A stretch of DNA of 64,000 nucleotides from Thuidium tamariscinum (lineage: Eukaryota > Streptophyta > Bryopsida > Hypnales > Thuidiaceae), in NCBI GenBank assembly GCA_947034885.2, contig OX344749.2, positions 15,701,501-15,765,500 of the forward strand, read 5' to 3'. Position 1 is the first letter of the stretch, and the number at the start of each line of letters is the position of its first letter. Below the pieces are notes generated by a model. It ran no database searches. It was not told where the DNA came from and saw only the letters and a list, made by a program, of their open reading frames with translations. Both the position numbers and the translations under genes were made by a program. Below, one piece after another: positions 49,549-60,437 of this stretch.

Positions 49549-49978
49549 ATTTGTATGTGGAACTAAAGGGTTTTTTTTGAGTCTCAAGATGCAAATGGAG
49601 TAAATTCTTTTCTCACCTTTGTTAAACAACTATTTGACATTAGTTCTATATTTCTATACTTGAAGACATTTCAAAACTTTATTTTATGTTTGAAGTTGTT
49701 GAAACGAAAGGTGAAGCTTGTTTTACCTTTCTTTTGGATTTTTTCAAAGGATTAGAAGTCCATGTGTTGTATATAAATAGAATTATAGGGAAAAAAAGAT
49801 GGTCAATGGATGAATTGTGATCCATGTGGCATTTTAGGGGTTGAAATCTGCTTGCTTGGGTGGATGGAATGAAGGATGAAGTGGAAGATGTGGTGAAGGC
49901 TCTTCTTCTTCCTCATTATTATTTGGGGGGAAATTGTGTCTTTGAAGAGCTATAACATTTTGTACATGAATATTCTTC

Positions 49979-50131
49979 CACTACAAGAAAATGGAGGAAT
50001 AAATGACTTGTCCACAATGACTACACCAACAACAATGACTATAAAATGACTACAAAATGACTATTTTGTAGTCATTGTTGTTGTTGCAGTCATTGTGAAC
50101 AAGTCATTTGTACCCCCATTTTCTTGTGGTG
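49979..50131. mobile_element. 153-bp foldback CACTA MITE
   Basis: Starts CACTACAAGAAAATGG and ends with its inverted complement (CCATTTTCTTGTGGTG). TTC at 49976-49978 and 50132-50134 is the 3-bp duplication. Almost the whole element is an inverted repeat built from AATGACT/AGTCATT units, the same motif that fills the large CACTA element at 373-2315, so it is probably mobilised by the same transposase. Confidence 0.92.
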
Positions 50132-51848
50132 TTCTTATAAAATTTTGCAAGGATATATATTTTTTTTCTAATTTTAACTTTTTAAGAACTTATCATTTGC
50201 TCAATTTGGAGTTTTATGTAAAAATTGTACTTGAAGAAATGAGAGAGGGATGATTGACATAGAGTTTGAAGACAAATTTTTTGAGGAATCATAACTATTT
50301 GGTGAAGAAGTGATTTAAAAGAGAGAGAACTTTGGCCAACTGTAAAAGTCAAATAATATCATATTTTGGATTTAATTTTTTTTTTTGTAGATAATTTTGT
50401 TAACTTTCTATGGAGATATCTCACGATTAGTTTGGAATTATTATGTGAGAGTTATAGGTTTAGAAGTAGAGTAGTGTTGACTTGCTTTTGAGTTGGACAA
50501 AGTGAACTTTGACTAGCTATGAAAGTCATGCAATATGAACTATTCTCGAACTTTTTAATTGAAATTTAGAAGATTTGTAGATATTTGTATTAGCTTTTCA
50601 AATAATTATTGAACCTTCAATTTGGAATCTTATAGTAGCTATGGCACTTATATTAATATCAAAGACTTCTTTAAAAAGAATTTATGTAGTTTACATGCAA
50701 TTTTGACTATCTTTGTACAAACATGCGATATTTTATTTGACCTATATGACACATTATGGGGGTTATATGAGCATGTATATGAATTTATTTGAGCACATGA
50801 TCCTTTATATTCTAAGCCAAATCTAATTGCAGTGAAAGCCCCATATTTTTCCAAAGCAAGGACTCTCAACTTGACAACATTCTACCAAAATTTGTGCCTA
50901 AAATTGTAAAGTCTTTGAATATGAGAGCAATAGGTCAATTTAAATACACCTATTTTTAGAAATTTAAAAGTTCATAGTTGATTCATATACTATCTAAAAT
51001 ATGCATGAAAAAAGAATATTTAAGATTTCACGTTTTGACTTCCATTTAGATCCATAATAAATTATATGATTTGCAGTAGAACAACCTAATGCCATTAGTT
51101 TTCCAATTTTGACATCTATAAGTCCCTCTTATCTTGTTGATTGCCCACCCCATTACCACAATCTTAGCACCTTTTGAGCATCATGACTATCTCTTTAAAA
51201 GATGTGAATGTCCCTGCCAAATACACACATAGATCCTTAAAGTCCCTAGTTGTCTGATGTGGGAAGAAATAATTGAAAGTACCCCCCAAGCTATCCATTT
51301 TTTTGCAAAATTTGACACCATTCAAGGATGGTCATTGGATCTTAAAAAATAAGTCACCTTCTATTGTCATCTATCAAAATATTGAATACTAAATATGGAT
51401 ACATAATACACATAATAAAATACAAATATGGCACAAAATATAGAATATGAACATATAGAGTGGGATATGAGATAGATACTTAAATGAACACAAATATATA
51501 CATATGATATATGTACATAAATCACATAATGTCATATCAATTGCAAAGGGAATTGTGTGTAAAAAAATACAAGGAATGGAGGTGGAGATAGGGTGAAAAA
51601 AATAAACCCAAAAACAAATCTTTAGGATTAATTAAATTAAATGCCCATGAGTGACTATCTGTTCAAAAGATAGTACACTCAAGACAATGCACTTTGGAAG
51701 AAACTTGCTAGAGAACAATATAGCATATATCTATCCACACTTTTTCAATTGAGTCCCAATAGACATTGAATTTTTTTTAATATTTATTCTTGTTAGAATG
51801 TCTTGATTCTATTTGCAAATGACTTTTCTCAATCTTCACAATCTTTTT
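50132..51848. other. AT-rich stretch without a gene
   Basis: No coding region or complete element recognised. An ATATGGATAC-type low-complexity stretch around 51370-51540 resembles the interior of the hairpin-ended elements A and B but lacks their ends. Confidence 0.45.
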
Positions 51849-53987
51849 AAAAAAACCAGAGAACAATGCAATTAGAGTGTCTTTGTATGCTTCTAATAAA
51901 GCAAATTTGAAGGAAATATGTGCAAAAATGAATTAGCTACCCTTGTCCAAACTTAAATTGGCCAATCCTTGACATGTGAAATATTGCAAAAAAATATATA
52001 ATGAATGTAAAAGATGACTACTTATATGTGTGAAAAAACTAGTTGGAAGGTTTAGGATTGATTTCTAGAGCATTTAGTGAAATTTATGCCCAATTTTGGC
52101 AAACCATATTTAGCATTAGTATTAAAGGTTGTTTGTAGCACATCAATCTTTGAAGATTAATTACAAGGATCTAAATCATTTGATCACTTTCATTTTTTGT
52201 TTGGTTCAAGGATATGTCCTATAGAACCAATTCATACAATTTGATTAAGAATTACATCTATAAAATAGTCACAATATGGGACTTTTTAAGAATTACATAT
52301 AAAAATTGCTTTTGCCCCCCAAATCAACCACGGTGAGTAAAGGGTTAACTATGTTTTTCACCAAAACCATTCCAAAACTGTCATTTCTAATACAAATACC
52401 AAATTTTGGGAAAAAAAATTGCACACATTTAACTATAGGGTCTTGTAGTATGATGACTTGAAAATATATGGAAAATATTCAAAAATTTCCACCTCATAGA
52501 TTGCAAGATATGTGCTTTTGAATTTATAGAAATAATTTTTTTGGCCCTACAAAAAATCAAGCAATTGCACTTCACAAGCTTATATTTGCATGGTAAAGTG
52601 TCTAAAATGGTGGTGCTTCTTTGGATTCATTCTTCAAGGGGAGTTGGCTATATACTTGAAAAAATTGAGATTGTTTGGAATTGTATAATGTACAGTGTGG
52701 TACCAATCAAAATGTCGTTTTCAAATTTGCAGTGAGAAAAATTTCAGTACTGCCAACTTTGAAAGCCTCCCAAGAGCTCAAAAATTGGTATTTTACCTCG
52801 AAATTTTTACCACATCACCATATTTAAGTTAATTATATTTATGATAAATTTTAAGGCCAAAAGATTCACCAAAAAAAAGTTATTCAAAATCTACCAACAT
52901 GGATAGTGGTGAGAAGCATTTCACTACTTTCAAATTTGACACCTTCTTAAGGATTGAGTTTTTTTCTTCTTTTGTCATGAAACAATCTCTATGTTCTTAA
53001 TATGTATAAAAAATTTCAAGGTAAATTTTTTTTATTAACAAGATATTTGAAATCTCCCAACAAGTGTAGTTTTGAGAAAATTTTCACGATTGCCAACTTT
53101 GACACCCTCCCAAGGGCTGAAAAATTGGTTTCTTACGATGAATTTTTTTGTGAAGTCATCTCTATGTTGGTAATATGTGCTCCAAATTTCAAGTTCAAAT
53201 GAATTACCAAAAGAAAGATATACAAAATCTCCCAACATGTGTAGTTGTGAGAAAATTTTCACTATTGCCAACTTTGACACCTTCCCAAGGGCTGAAAATT
53301 TGTCCATTTAATATGAATTTTTTTGAATAAGATCAAATTTATGTTGATAATATATGTTCCAAATTTCAAGTTCAAAACACTTACTTAGAAGACACATGGT
53401 ATAGACATGCACAATAGACATTTACCTTGGGGTAAATCCAACCTACTAATTCCACTTGGTGGAATGAGTTTAACCCTTTAGTGACTGGTTTACCAATTTT
53501 TGGTTGATTTTTGAACTTTTTGTCTATTATTGTTCATAGAACATCTCATTTCAAAAAACCCATAGAACAACACAATTAGAGTGTCTTTGTACACTCATGA
53601 CAAAGCCAATTTCAAGGAAATGCATGCAAAAATGCATTAGCTAGGCTTGTCCAAACTTGAATTGCCCAGCCCTTCATATGTGAAATATAGCAAAAATATA
53701 TACAATGAATGTAAAATATGACTACTTATATGTGTGAAAGAACTAGTTGAAAGGTTTAGAATCAATTTTTGGAGCATTTTGTGAAATTTATGCCCAATTG
53801 TGGCAAACCATATTCAATCTTTGTTGTTTGCAACTTGAAGATTAATTACAAGGATGTAAACCATTGGATCACTTTCATTTTTTGTTTGGTTCAAGGATTT
53901 GCCCTATAGAACCAATTCATACAATTTGATTTAGAATTACATCCATAAAGTGATTACAAAATGAAACTTTTCAAGAATCATATAAGG
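51849..53987 (+). repeat. Long direct duplication (51849-52309 and 53553-53987)
   Basis: Two diverged copies of about 450 bp lie in the same orientation about 1.7 kb apart; shared blocks include CTACTTATATGTGTGAAA and TTCATACAATTTGATT. No TG...CA ends, primer-binding site or internal gag-pol frame was seen, so an LTR element is not supported. Part of the sequence between the copies (52370-52700) is related to 57900-58215. Confidence 0.7.
52733..53390 (+). repeat. Tandem array of about 163-177-bp units
   Basis: At least four diverged head-to-tail units share GCCAACTTTGACACC-CTCCCAAGGGCTGAAAA followed by an AATATGT-CCAAATTTCAA block. The TTTGA landmark recurs at 52758, 52935, 53098 and 53273 (spacings 177, 163 and 175). 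Non-coding. Confidence 0.8.
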
Positions 53988-54261
53988 TGGGTATACCCAA
54001 AAGTGCCACTTATTCTTACTATGCCTAGTTCTTGTTATCATGCTGTTCAAATTTTTATACAGTCTTATTGGTGAGTGAAAGCATATTCCAATGCACTAAA
54101 GAAGAAAGGATTTGGATACCGTATGCAAAAGTTATTAACGGTCAAAGTCTGTTTCTAAAAGCACCATCTATAGTCTGGGTACATGACTGATTTTGGAAAT
54201 GTATGCACATTGTAGATGGTGCTTTTAGGTCAGGTGCCATTTTGGATGTACCTACCTTATA
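53981..54261 (+). mobile_element. TIR element family T3
   Basis: The left end TATAAGGTGGGTATACCCAA is imperfectly inverted at the right end (TTGGATGTACCTACCTTATA). About 280 bp, non-coding. A TA or TATA duplication is possible but cannot be told apart from the TIR. It abuts the end of the second direct-duplication copy. Confidence 0.65.
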
Positions 54262-57200
54262 GAAATTGCAAATCAACGACGGTCACTAAATGATTAATGG
54301 CCTTCAATGAAATGGAATTTCATTCCTCAAATGTTCATTTTTGACAATTTTAGGTGCAGTTATTTACCTCAAAAGATTTCATTCACGGAGATTGAACTTC
54401 AATCCTAAAGGCAAAACACCCATTCCCACACTTGTTCCTTGCATTGGACTATAGATTCATCCAAATGCGTCAGTAGACTTCCCTTAATGTGTTCGCCACA
54501 TGTATGATTGTAATTTGCTGACACAACTGAAGGACACATAGGGAAATTTGGTTGGTTGAGTGCTGATTTTGCAGGGTTTAGTTTTGGGAACACCTATAGG
54601 ACGGTTCCATAAGTCTAGGGAGTCAACACTTTGAAAATTTGTAGAAATTACATACTGTATCCAAAAAATCTATTTTTTTTTATATTCATGATTTTCACTT
54701 GCTAATACTAGAAAAATATCATTTATAGAAAACGGTGCCTCCAACTATGCTGAATTCCTTATATGGACGGTTTTGGGTGTTTCCACTGTAACTGACCTCA
54801 GTGTGTGCCATCTCATGCCAAGCAGTGCAGCTTCGTCAACCCTCTGGTCCCTCTGGTCCCCTCTAGAATGGCAGAGTTTGTAGCTAGTAACTTAAAGCCA
54901 ACATGTCTCGACGGAAATAGTGTGGATCCTTGAAATTTGAGCTTGGAGGATGGTGGCATGGGGTTGCAAAAGAAATGTCTCATTAACCCACACTTGGTCT
55001 CTGCCATTAGAGGATTTTTGAGGTGCATATAAGGCCCCCAAAGATTGACATGCACTCCTATTTAATGAAGAGCAAAACTAGTAGCACAAGTACCTACTTG
55101 CTTGTTGCTATCTTGTGTGAAATACAAGTGAGGACTACAATAAATGACAAACCAACAAGGTACTATTACCAAATATTAAATTTGGATAGTACAATATTAT
55201 ATTGATGGTTGTCAAAGAAGAATCCATTAAAGGAATGGATGTACAATACTATATTATTATCTTAATGGTTGTATAATATAATGTTCATGGTTGGATAGTA
55301 CTTGTGTCATCCTCATGTCCTAAATCCAAATTTTAAATGACAAAGCTTCATCATGGTCTCCATGGCCTACCCAATGGGAGCTATTGTCCCGCAAAAGTAC
55401 ATCAATATTTCTTTTTTTTTCCAATGAGCGGGTATAGGGGAATAGTCTTCCTCAAGGACAATATTTAAATACAAAAGCATCCTTCCAACCCCCTCTTAGA
55501 GGCCCTCTTTAAAGCTCAAAAATCCTCTAATGAAAAGGAGCCACTATTGTAAGTTAACCCATAACTGAAATCTACCGAACATCCTCAATGCACTTGGCAA
55601 AATGGCTTGCCAAAAAGATAATGCTTTGCTTTGTACTGATTTTTTGGTTGATGTGAAATTAGAACTTAACCCTACGGTGGAAGCATCCAAAACCATCCAA
55701 GTAAGGAAGTCAGCATAGTTGGAGGCAGTTTTTCCTAAAAACAACATTTTTCTAGTATTAGCAAGTGAAAATCATGAATATTAAAAATTAAAAAAATTGG
55801 ATGTAGTATGTAATTTCTATAATTTTTCAAAGTGTTGGCTCCCTAGACCATTGAAACTATTCAATAGATGCCCCCAAATCTAAACGTTGCTAAAATCAAC
55901 AGTGAGCCATTCAGAGTTTGGTATGTGTCCTTTAATTGTGTTGGTGAATTACGGTCAAACATTTGGCAAACACATTCACTGCAGTCTAGGGACAGTTTTG
56001 GATGAATCTAGGATCCACTGCAAGGTATAGGTGTAGTATTGGGTGTTTCTCTCTTAGAAGAATGTGAGCCCTTTTGACCAAGGTAGTCACCAACATGCCC
56101 TAATTATTGGACCAATAAGAGCATTCTTTGTATCTAAGGTAGGAGGTCTATAAATTGACCATTTAAGGGCTAGAATCAATTTTAGGGAGGTGCAACATCT
56201 TGAAATATTTTTGAGTAAATTTTCCTTTTAAAAAAATGGAATTGGTATCCAATCCAAGTGGTTTAATTTTTTGAAGTTTTGTGGAATTATTTATGAAATT
56301 TTGAAAATGAAATGGCATGAGGCTCTAAAGTTGCACACCTCTCAAAATGTACACTATTTGTACATTTTTGAAGTCTATGTAAAAGAAACATGTCAAAATA
56401 GTATATATATTTCAGGAGGTAATTTTAGAGCTTGAGTGCTTTTAGAACCTCCTACTTTACATTGCAATGAAGTCTTCTATTGACCACTTTTCAACCTCAA
56501 CAACCTTCAAGGATTAAGAGTATTGTCACTAAAATATATTAACTACTTTTATTGATGTAGAATTAGCTAGGACTTAATCCTTAAAGGACATGGTCCCATG
56601 ACCAAGATTGTCAACAAAATGCCGTGATTATTAAACCAATAGGTGCATTCTTTGTTCCTACATTAAACTATGAAGCTATCAATCAACCACCAACTTTTTG
56701 GCCTCAAGGTTCCATGAGGGTTAAGAGTACTATCATTGAAAGCATATTAACCCCTAAAGCCCTAAGCTACATTTTTTGGCAAGATAGTGATTTGGGGCAG
56801 CTGAATACCAATGGAGTTTGTTTTTTTTCTTTGAAATTTCCACACAAGATCTTTCCATAGAGTAAATTTAAGGCCCAATAATTTTCATAGCTTTTGACTT
56901 TGTGGTTGGAAAGTTATGGCATGATATGTCATTTTGTTTGCTCAGAGGACAACCTAGGCAACTGAAAAAACTTCTTTAAATTTTTTTTTTTTGAAAAGTG
57001 AAATTTCAAATTGACTCTTTAGGTTTATACAAACATGGGAAGCTTTGAATCATTCCATTTGGATTAATGAGTCAAAAGTTATGAGGAATTTTAGTTTGCA
57101 AGAAGGTATGGTTTATGTAAAAAAGTGACAACATAATAAATTTAATAGGGGTAGTTTTACTAAATTTTGATTTGATTACTACCTTGTGGAATTTTTCAAA

Positions 57201-58507
57201 GTTAAGTGGTGTAGGTCATAGCTCATTTTTGAGTTTTGGCTTGAAGATGAACCAAAAGTTAGCCAACTTATGTCATTCTTGTCTACGTCAAGAAGGTTAG
57301 ATCCACCTCAAAAAAGACAAATCCAAGGGGTCTAATTGAAAGAAAATAATAGTGTCCTATTTATTTCTTCTTCTTCTTACAAATTATACAACTCTCATTT
57401 CAATGACCATTGTGCATTATAAGCTACACCTCAAATTGAAAGGTGGTTGGAATATTTTCAAATTTTATATATACATTTTCAACTCTCTTATTTTTCATTG
57501 GGCACAAAAGTCATCATTTCAAAATATTCTAATAAATATATTCTCCTTCAAAATGAGCTTCCTTATATTTCCATTGATCCAAATGAAACTTCAAAATTAA
57601 ATATCTCTTGCATTGTGTGGTCAAATGATTTGAGATTTATGAGGTGCTCTAAGTGCTCCAAATGATTAGTGTCTAGCCAATTCATTCAATTGATGATTTA
57701 GATTCCATACTTGCTTTTGCATTTTTTTATGAGTGAACTTGACATCATATGTTTATACAAATGGTGAAAATCCTCATTTTGGTGTAATGTGAAAGTAGCC
57801 CTCTAACAAAGCTCGAGGTTTGTTGACAATCTTTTGCAAGAATGAAAAAATAAATTCTCACTTCAAACATTACCCCTTTAAGTTTGTTGATTATGTTTTC
57901 TCCAAAAATGCTCCAACACTACCATTTCTAGTATAAGATCCAAATTTTGAAAAGTAAATTTTTTTAGACCCATGTTACTGTAAGATCTTATAATATGATG
58001 ACTTGAAAACATGTAGGAAAAATTTCAAAATTTTCCACCAAGTAGATTGCAAGATATTAGCATTTGAATTTACAACAATCCTTTTTTTATCCTACAAAAA
58101 ATCAAGCAACTATACTTCAAAAACTCAAATTTTCATTAAAAAAAAGTCCAAATCATTGTTTCTTCTTTGGATTCATTATTGAGAGCAAGTAGGATACTTG
58201 CCTAAGAAATTTCAAATTAAATGGAATTGTACAATATATATAGGAAAAAAATAGCTAGTAGAAAGAAGTACATAATGATTCAAAATACAAAATTGTTAAG
58301 AATTAATTTATGAAATTGAAAAATGACAATTCCAATGGTTACAATGTAATATTAAACAATCTACATTCAATCATTTAATTTTTTTCAAAAAATCTTGAAA
58401 ATTGAGTAAAATAAGACTTCAAAGTTTATTTTAGAGTAGGAAATCCATAACTAGCCACGTACAAAAACTCTTGATAACTTTTGACTCATTGATCAAAATG
58501 AAATGAT
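54262..58507. other. AT-rich repeat tract
   Basis: No gene is supported. It contains a T2-family element (56138-56456) and a stretch at 57900-58215 related to 52370-52700. Many short open frames are low complexity. Confidence 0.5.
56138..56456 (+). mobile_element. TIR element family T2, copy 2
   Basis: Begins GGTAGGAGGTCTATAAATTG and ends TTTTAGAACCTCCTACT, an imperfect inverted repeat. It is collinear with 29347-29673 inside. Non-coding. Confidence 0.7.
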
Positions 58508-59090
58508 CCCGGGGAGATAACTTAGGGTAACCTTTAGACACCACGTGTGAGAATATTTTGGACCCCCTATTTTATGTCCTAAAATTTAAATAAAAAGAAA
58601 AGAAAAAAATATGAGAATATTTTCCTACTTTGAAAGTTTATAACTTGAATTATTGATATTTTTATTTGTTGATTATAATTAGTTAAAAAATTTTGAAGTA
58701 AAAAAATACACTGTAGAGCTGAAAATAATTTTCACACCCCTATTTTATATAAGAAAAAATTGTCTAAAAAATGAACAAAAAATTGTCAAAAATAGTTTTT
58801 CATTGAAAGTTTATTTTTCTTGAATATTGATGTCATACTCATTTCAATGCATTCTCTATAAATATTTGAGTTGAAAAACATGGCAGTTTAGTTCAGTTTT
58901 CAACCTACTCTAATAATCATTTCATATGTTATTTGAATTCAAATTTTTTGGCAATAGAAGCCTATAGTCATTGTTAAGTACATCTCAAAATTATAGGTTG
59001 AAATCATAGTTTATAAAAAAGTATATAGGGGGTCGAAAAATCACTTTAACACATGTAGTTTGTTTTTATACACTAAGTTATCTCCCCGGG
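58508..59090. mobile_element. 583-bp hAT-like MITE with 8-bp target duplication
   Basis: Perfect 18-bp inverted termini (CCCGGGGAGATAACTTAG) are flanked on both sides by GAAATGAT (58500-58507 and 59091-59098). Eight-base duplications are typical of hAT (and of Merlin) elements. No transposase is encoded. The perfect termini and duplication suggest a relatively recent insertion. Confidence 0.88.
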
Positions 59091-59260
59091 GAAATGATTT
59101 AAAGCCTTCCATGCATATATTAATCTAAAAAACCAATTTCAAAATTTTATTTATGAATAAAATTGATTTTTTTCAATATGCCCAATTTTCCCATTTACAA
59201 AAAAAACAAAACATATTTGGCCATAACTTTTGATTCATATTTCCAAATGTCTTGATTTTT

Positions 59261-59431
59261 ATTAGAAGAAAACCTTGTTGCTCTCAATAGAATCTACATG
59301 ACATTTTTGTTTTTTATAACATAAAAATACAAATTTTAAAACAAAATTTGCATTGAAGTTAATATTTTTATATTACAAAAAACAAAAACGTCATGTAGAT
59401 TCTATTGAGAGCAACAAGGTTTTCTTCTAAT
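59261..59431. repeat. Long near-perfect hairpin
   Basis: Arms of about 70 nt, starting ATTAGAAGAAAACCTTGTTG and ending with its inverted complement, enclose a short AT-rich loop that is itself partly palindromic. Arm identity is very high, with a single A/G mismatch in the outer 50 positions. A transcript would form a long stem, so this is either a small-RNA hairpin source or a foldback MITE. No target duplication was evident. Confidence 0.8.
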
Positions 59432-59779
59432 GTTTTCGTGCATATGAAAGATATTCCTTGTCCCCACTTTCTATTAAATTTTGGGCCCAAGACATGGAAA
59501 TATCTAATCACACATAGCTGCCTATAAAATTGTCATATTACTAAATTTAGCAGGCTGGTCCTTTAGGGATTAAAATCTCTCAATCCACGTGGCCAAATGG
59601 GCTGAATTTTTTTTTCCTTTTTAACACGTGCCTTTACTTTTGTGATGCACTCGTGCACCATAAGAATATTCCCCCCAAAAATGAAAAGGGTTTTGATTTT
59701 GGACAATGCATTGCAAAACCGGCACTTCAGGACCTTTTCTTCTTCCAAAACACCCTCCATCCTTTATGGATTAATGCGT

Positions 59780-60225
59780 TGTTAATTATTCTCTAGGTGT
59801 TTGTGATGGACCTTTTGCCTGTCATAGGCTGTCTTACCTTAGAACGAGGGGGTTGGTAGCCTAGCTGGGAAAAGGAAGGCGAGCAGAGACCGAAGTGGAT
59901 TCGGAGGGCTAACAATAGTGTGATCTCGTTATACCAAATCTCCATGCCAGAATGGGTAACTGCACTTGATTGGTGGAGACGGAAAGAAAGCGCCCAGAAG
60001 GCAGCGCCTGCACGTGGGAGAATGGAAAGCGCCTTCCCCCTTGGCCCCTTGGCCCTACGCCCGCGGGAGCCACGGGAGCTTCGGGCCACGCAGCCCTGCC
60101 CGGGTCAACCTAACTCTCGCTCGCCCCTCCCTATTGTCACATCTATTGGTAGCCGCCTAGAAAAAAATAGTGACACCACAAATAATTAGGGTGGCCCGTG
60201 CCGTTGCCACGGTCCAGGAAAACAA
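59780..60225. other. GC-rich patch of unknown nature
   Basis: An abrupt GC-rich block inside AT-rich repeats, with overlapping open frames on both strands of 64-98 codons and no recognised family. It is followed directly by D1 copy 2, so it may be part of a larger degraded element. Confidence 0.35.
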
Positions 60226-60229
60226 CAGA

Positions 60230-60437
60230 ATAAATAATTTTCTAATTTTTTTAATGTATAGAAACTTCAAAATTCAATAACTTTCATGCCGTAGGTTGGA
60301 ACACCATGAATCAAAGCCCGTGCACCCCTCCTCGCCGAGGGCTTTCCAACGGTACCAAACACGCACCCAGGGGACTCATGGTCCGGGAGATCTCAACGTA
60401 ACAAACATCCAAACAAACATCCAAACAAACAAACAAA
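60230..60437 (+). repeat. Dispersed repeat family D1, copy 2
   Basis: Same order of blocks as 2640-2870: ATTCAATAACTTTCATGCCG, GGTTGGAACACCATGAA, GCCCGTGCACCC, GATCTCAACGTAACAAACA, then a CAAA tandem tail. Confidence 0.7.

Larger units (their letters stand above)
44791..49978. other. Repeat-rich tract downstream of the X8 gene
   Basis: No gene is supported. The tract contains a T3-like fragment (about 44880-45105), a TA microsatellite, three T1-family elements and a T2-family fragment. The sequence between them is AT-rich without coding character. Confidence 0.5.

Noticed and set aside
51849..53987. Possible LTR retrotransposon
   Set aside because: The paired repeats lack TG...CA ends, a primer-binding site, a polypurine tract and any gag-pol frame.
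59793..60189. Overlapping 64-98 codon frames on both strands
   Set aside because: Arg/Pro/Ser-rich translations on both strands are a product of the GC-rich block; no motif or splice support.
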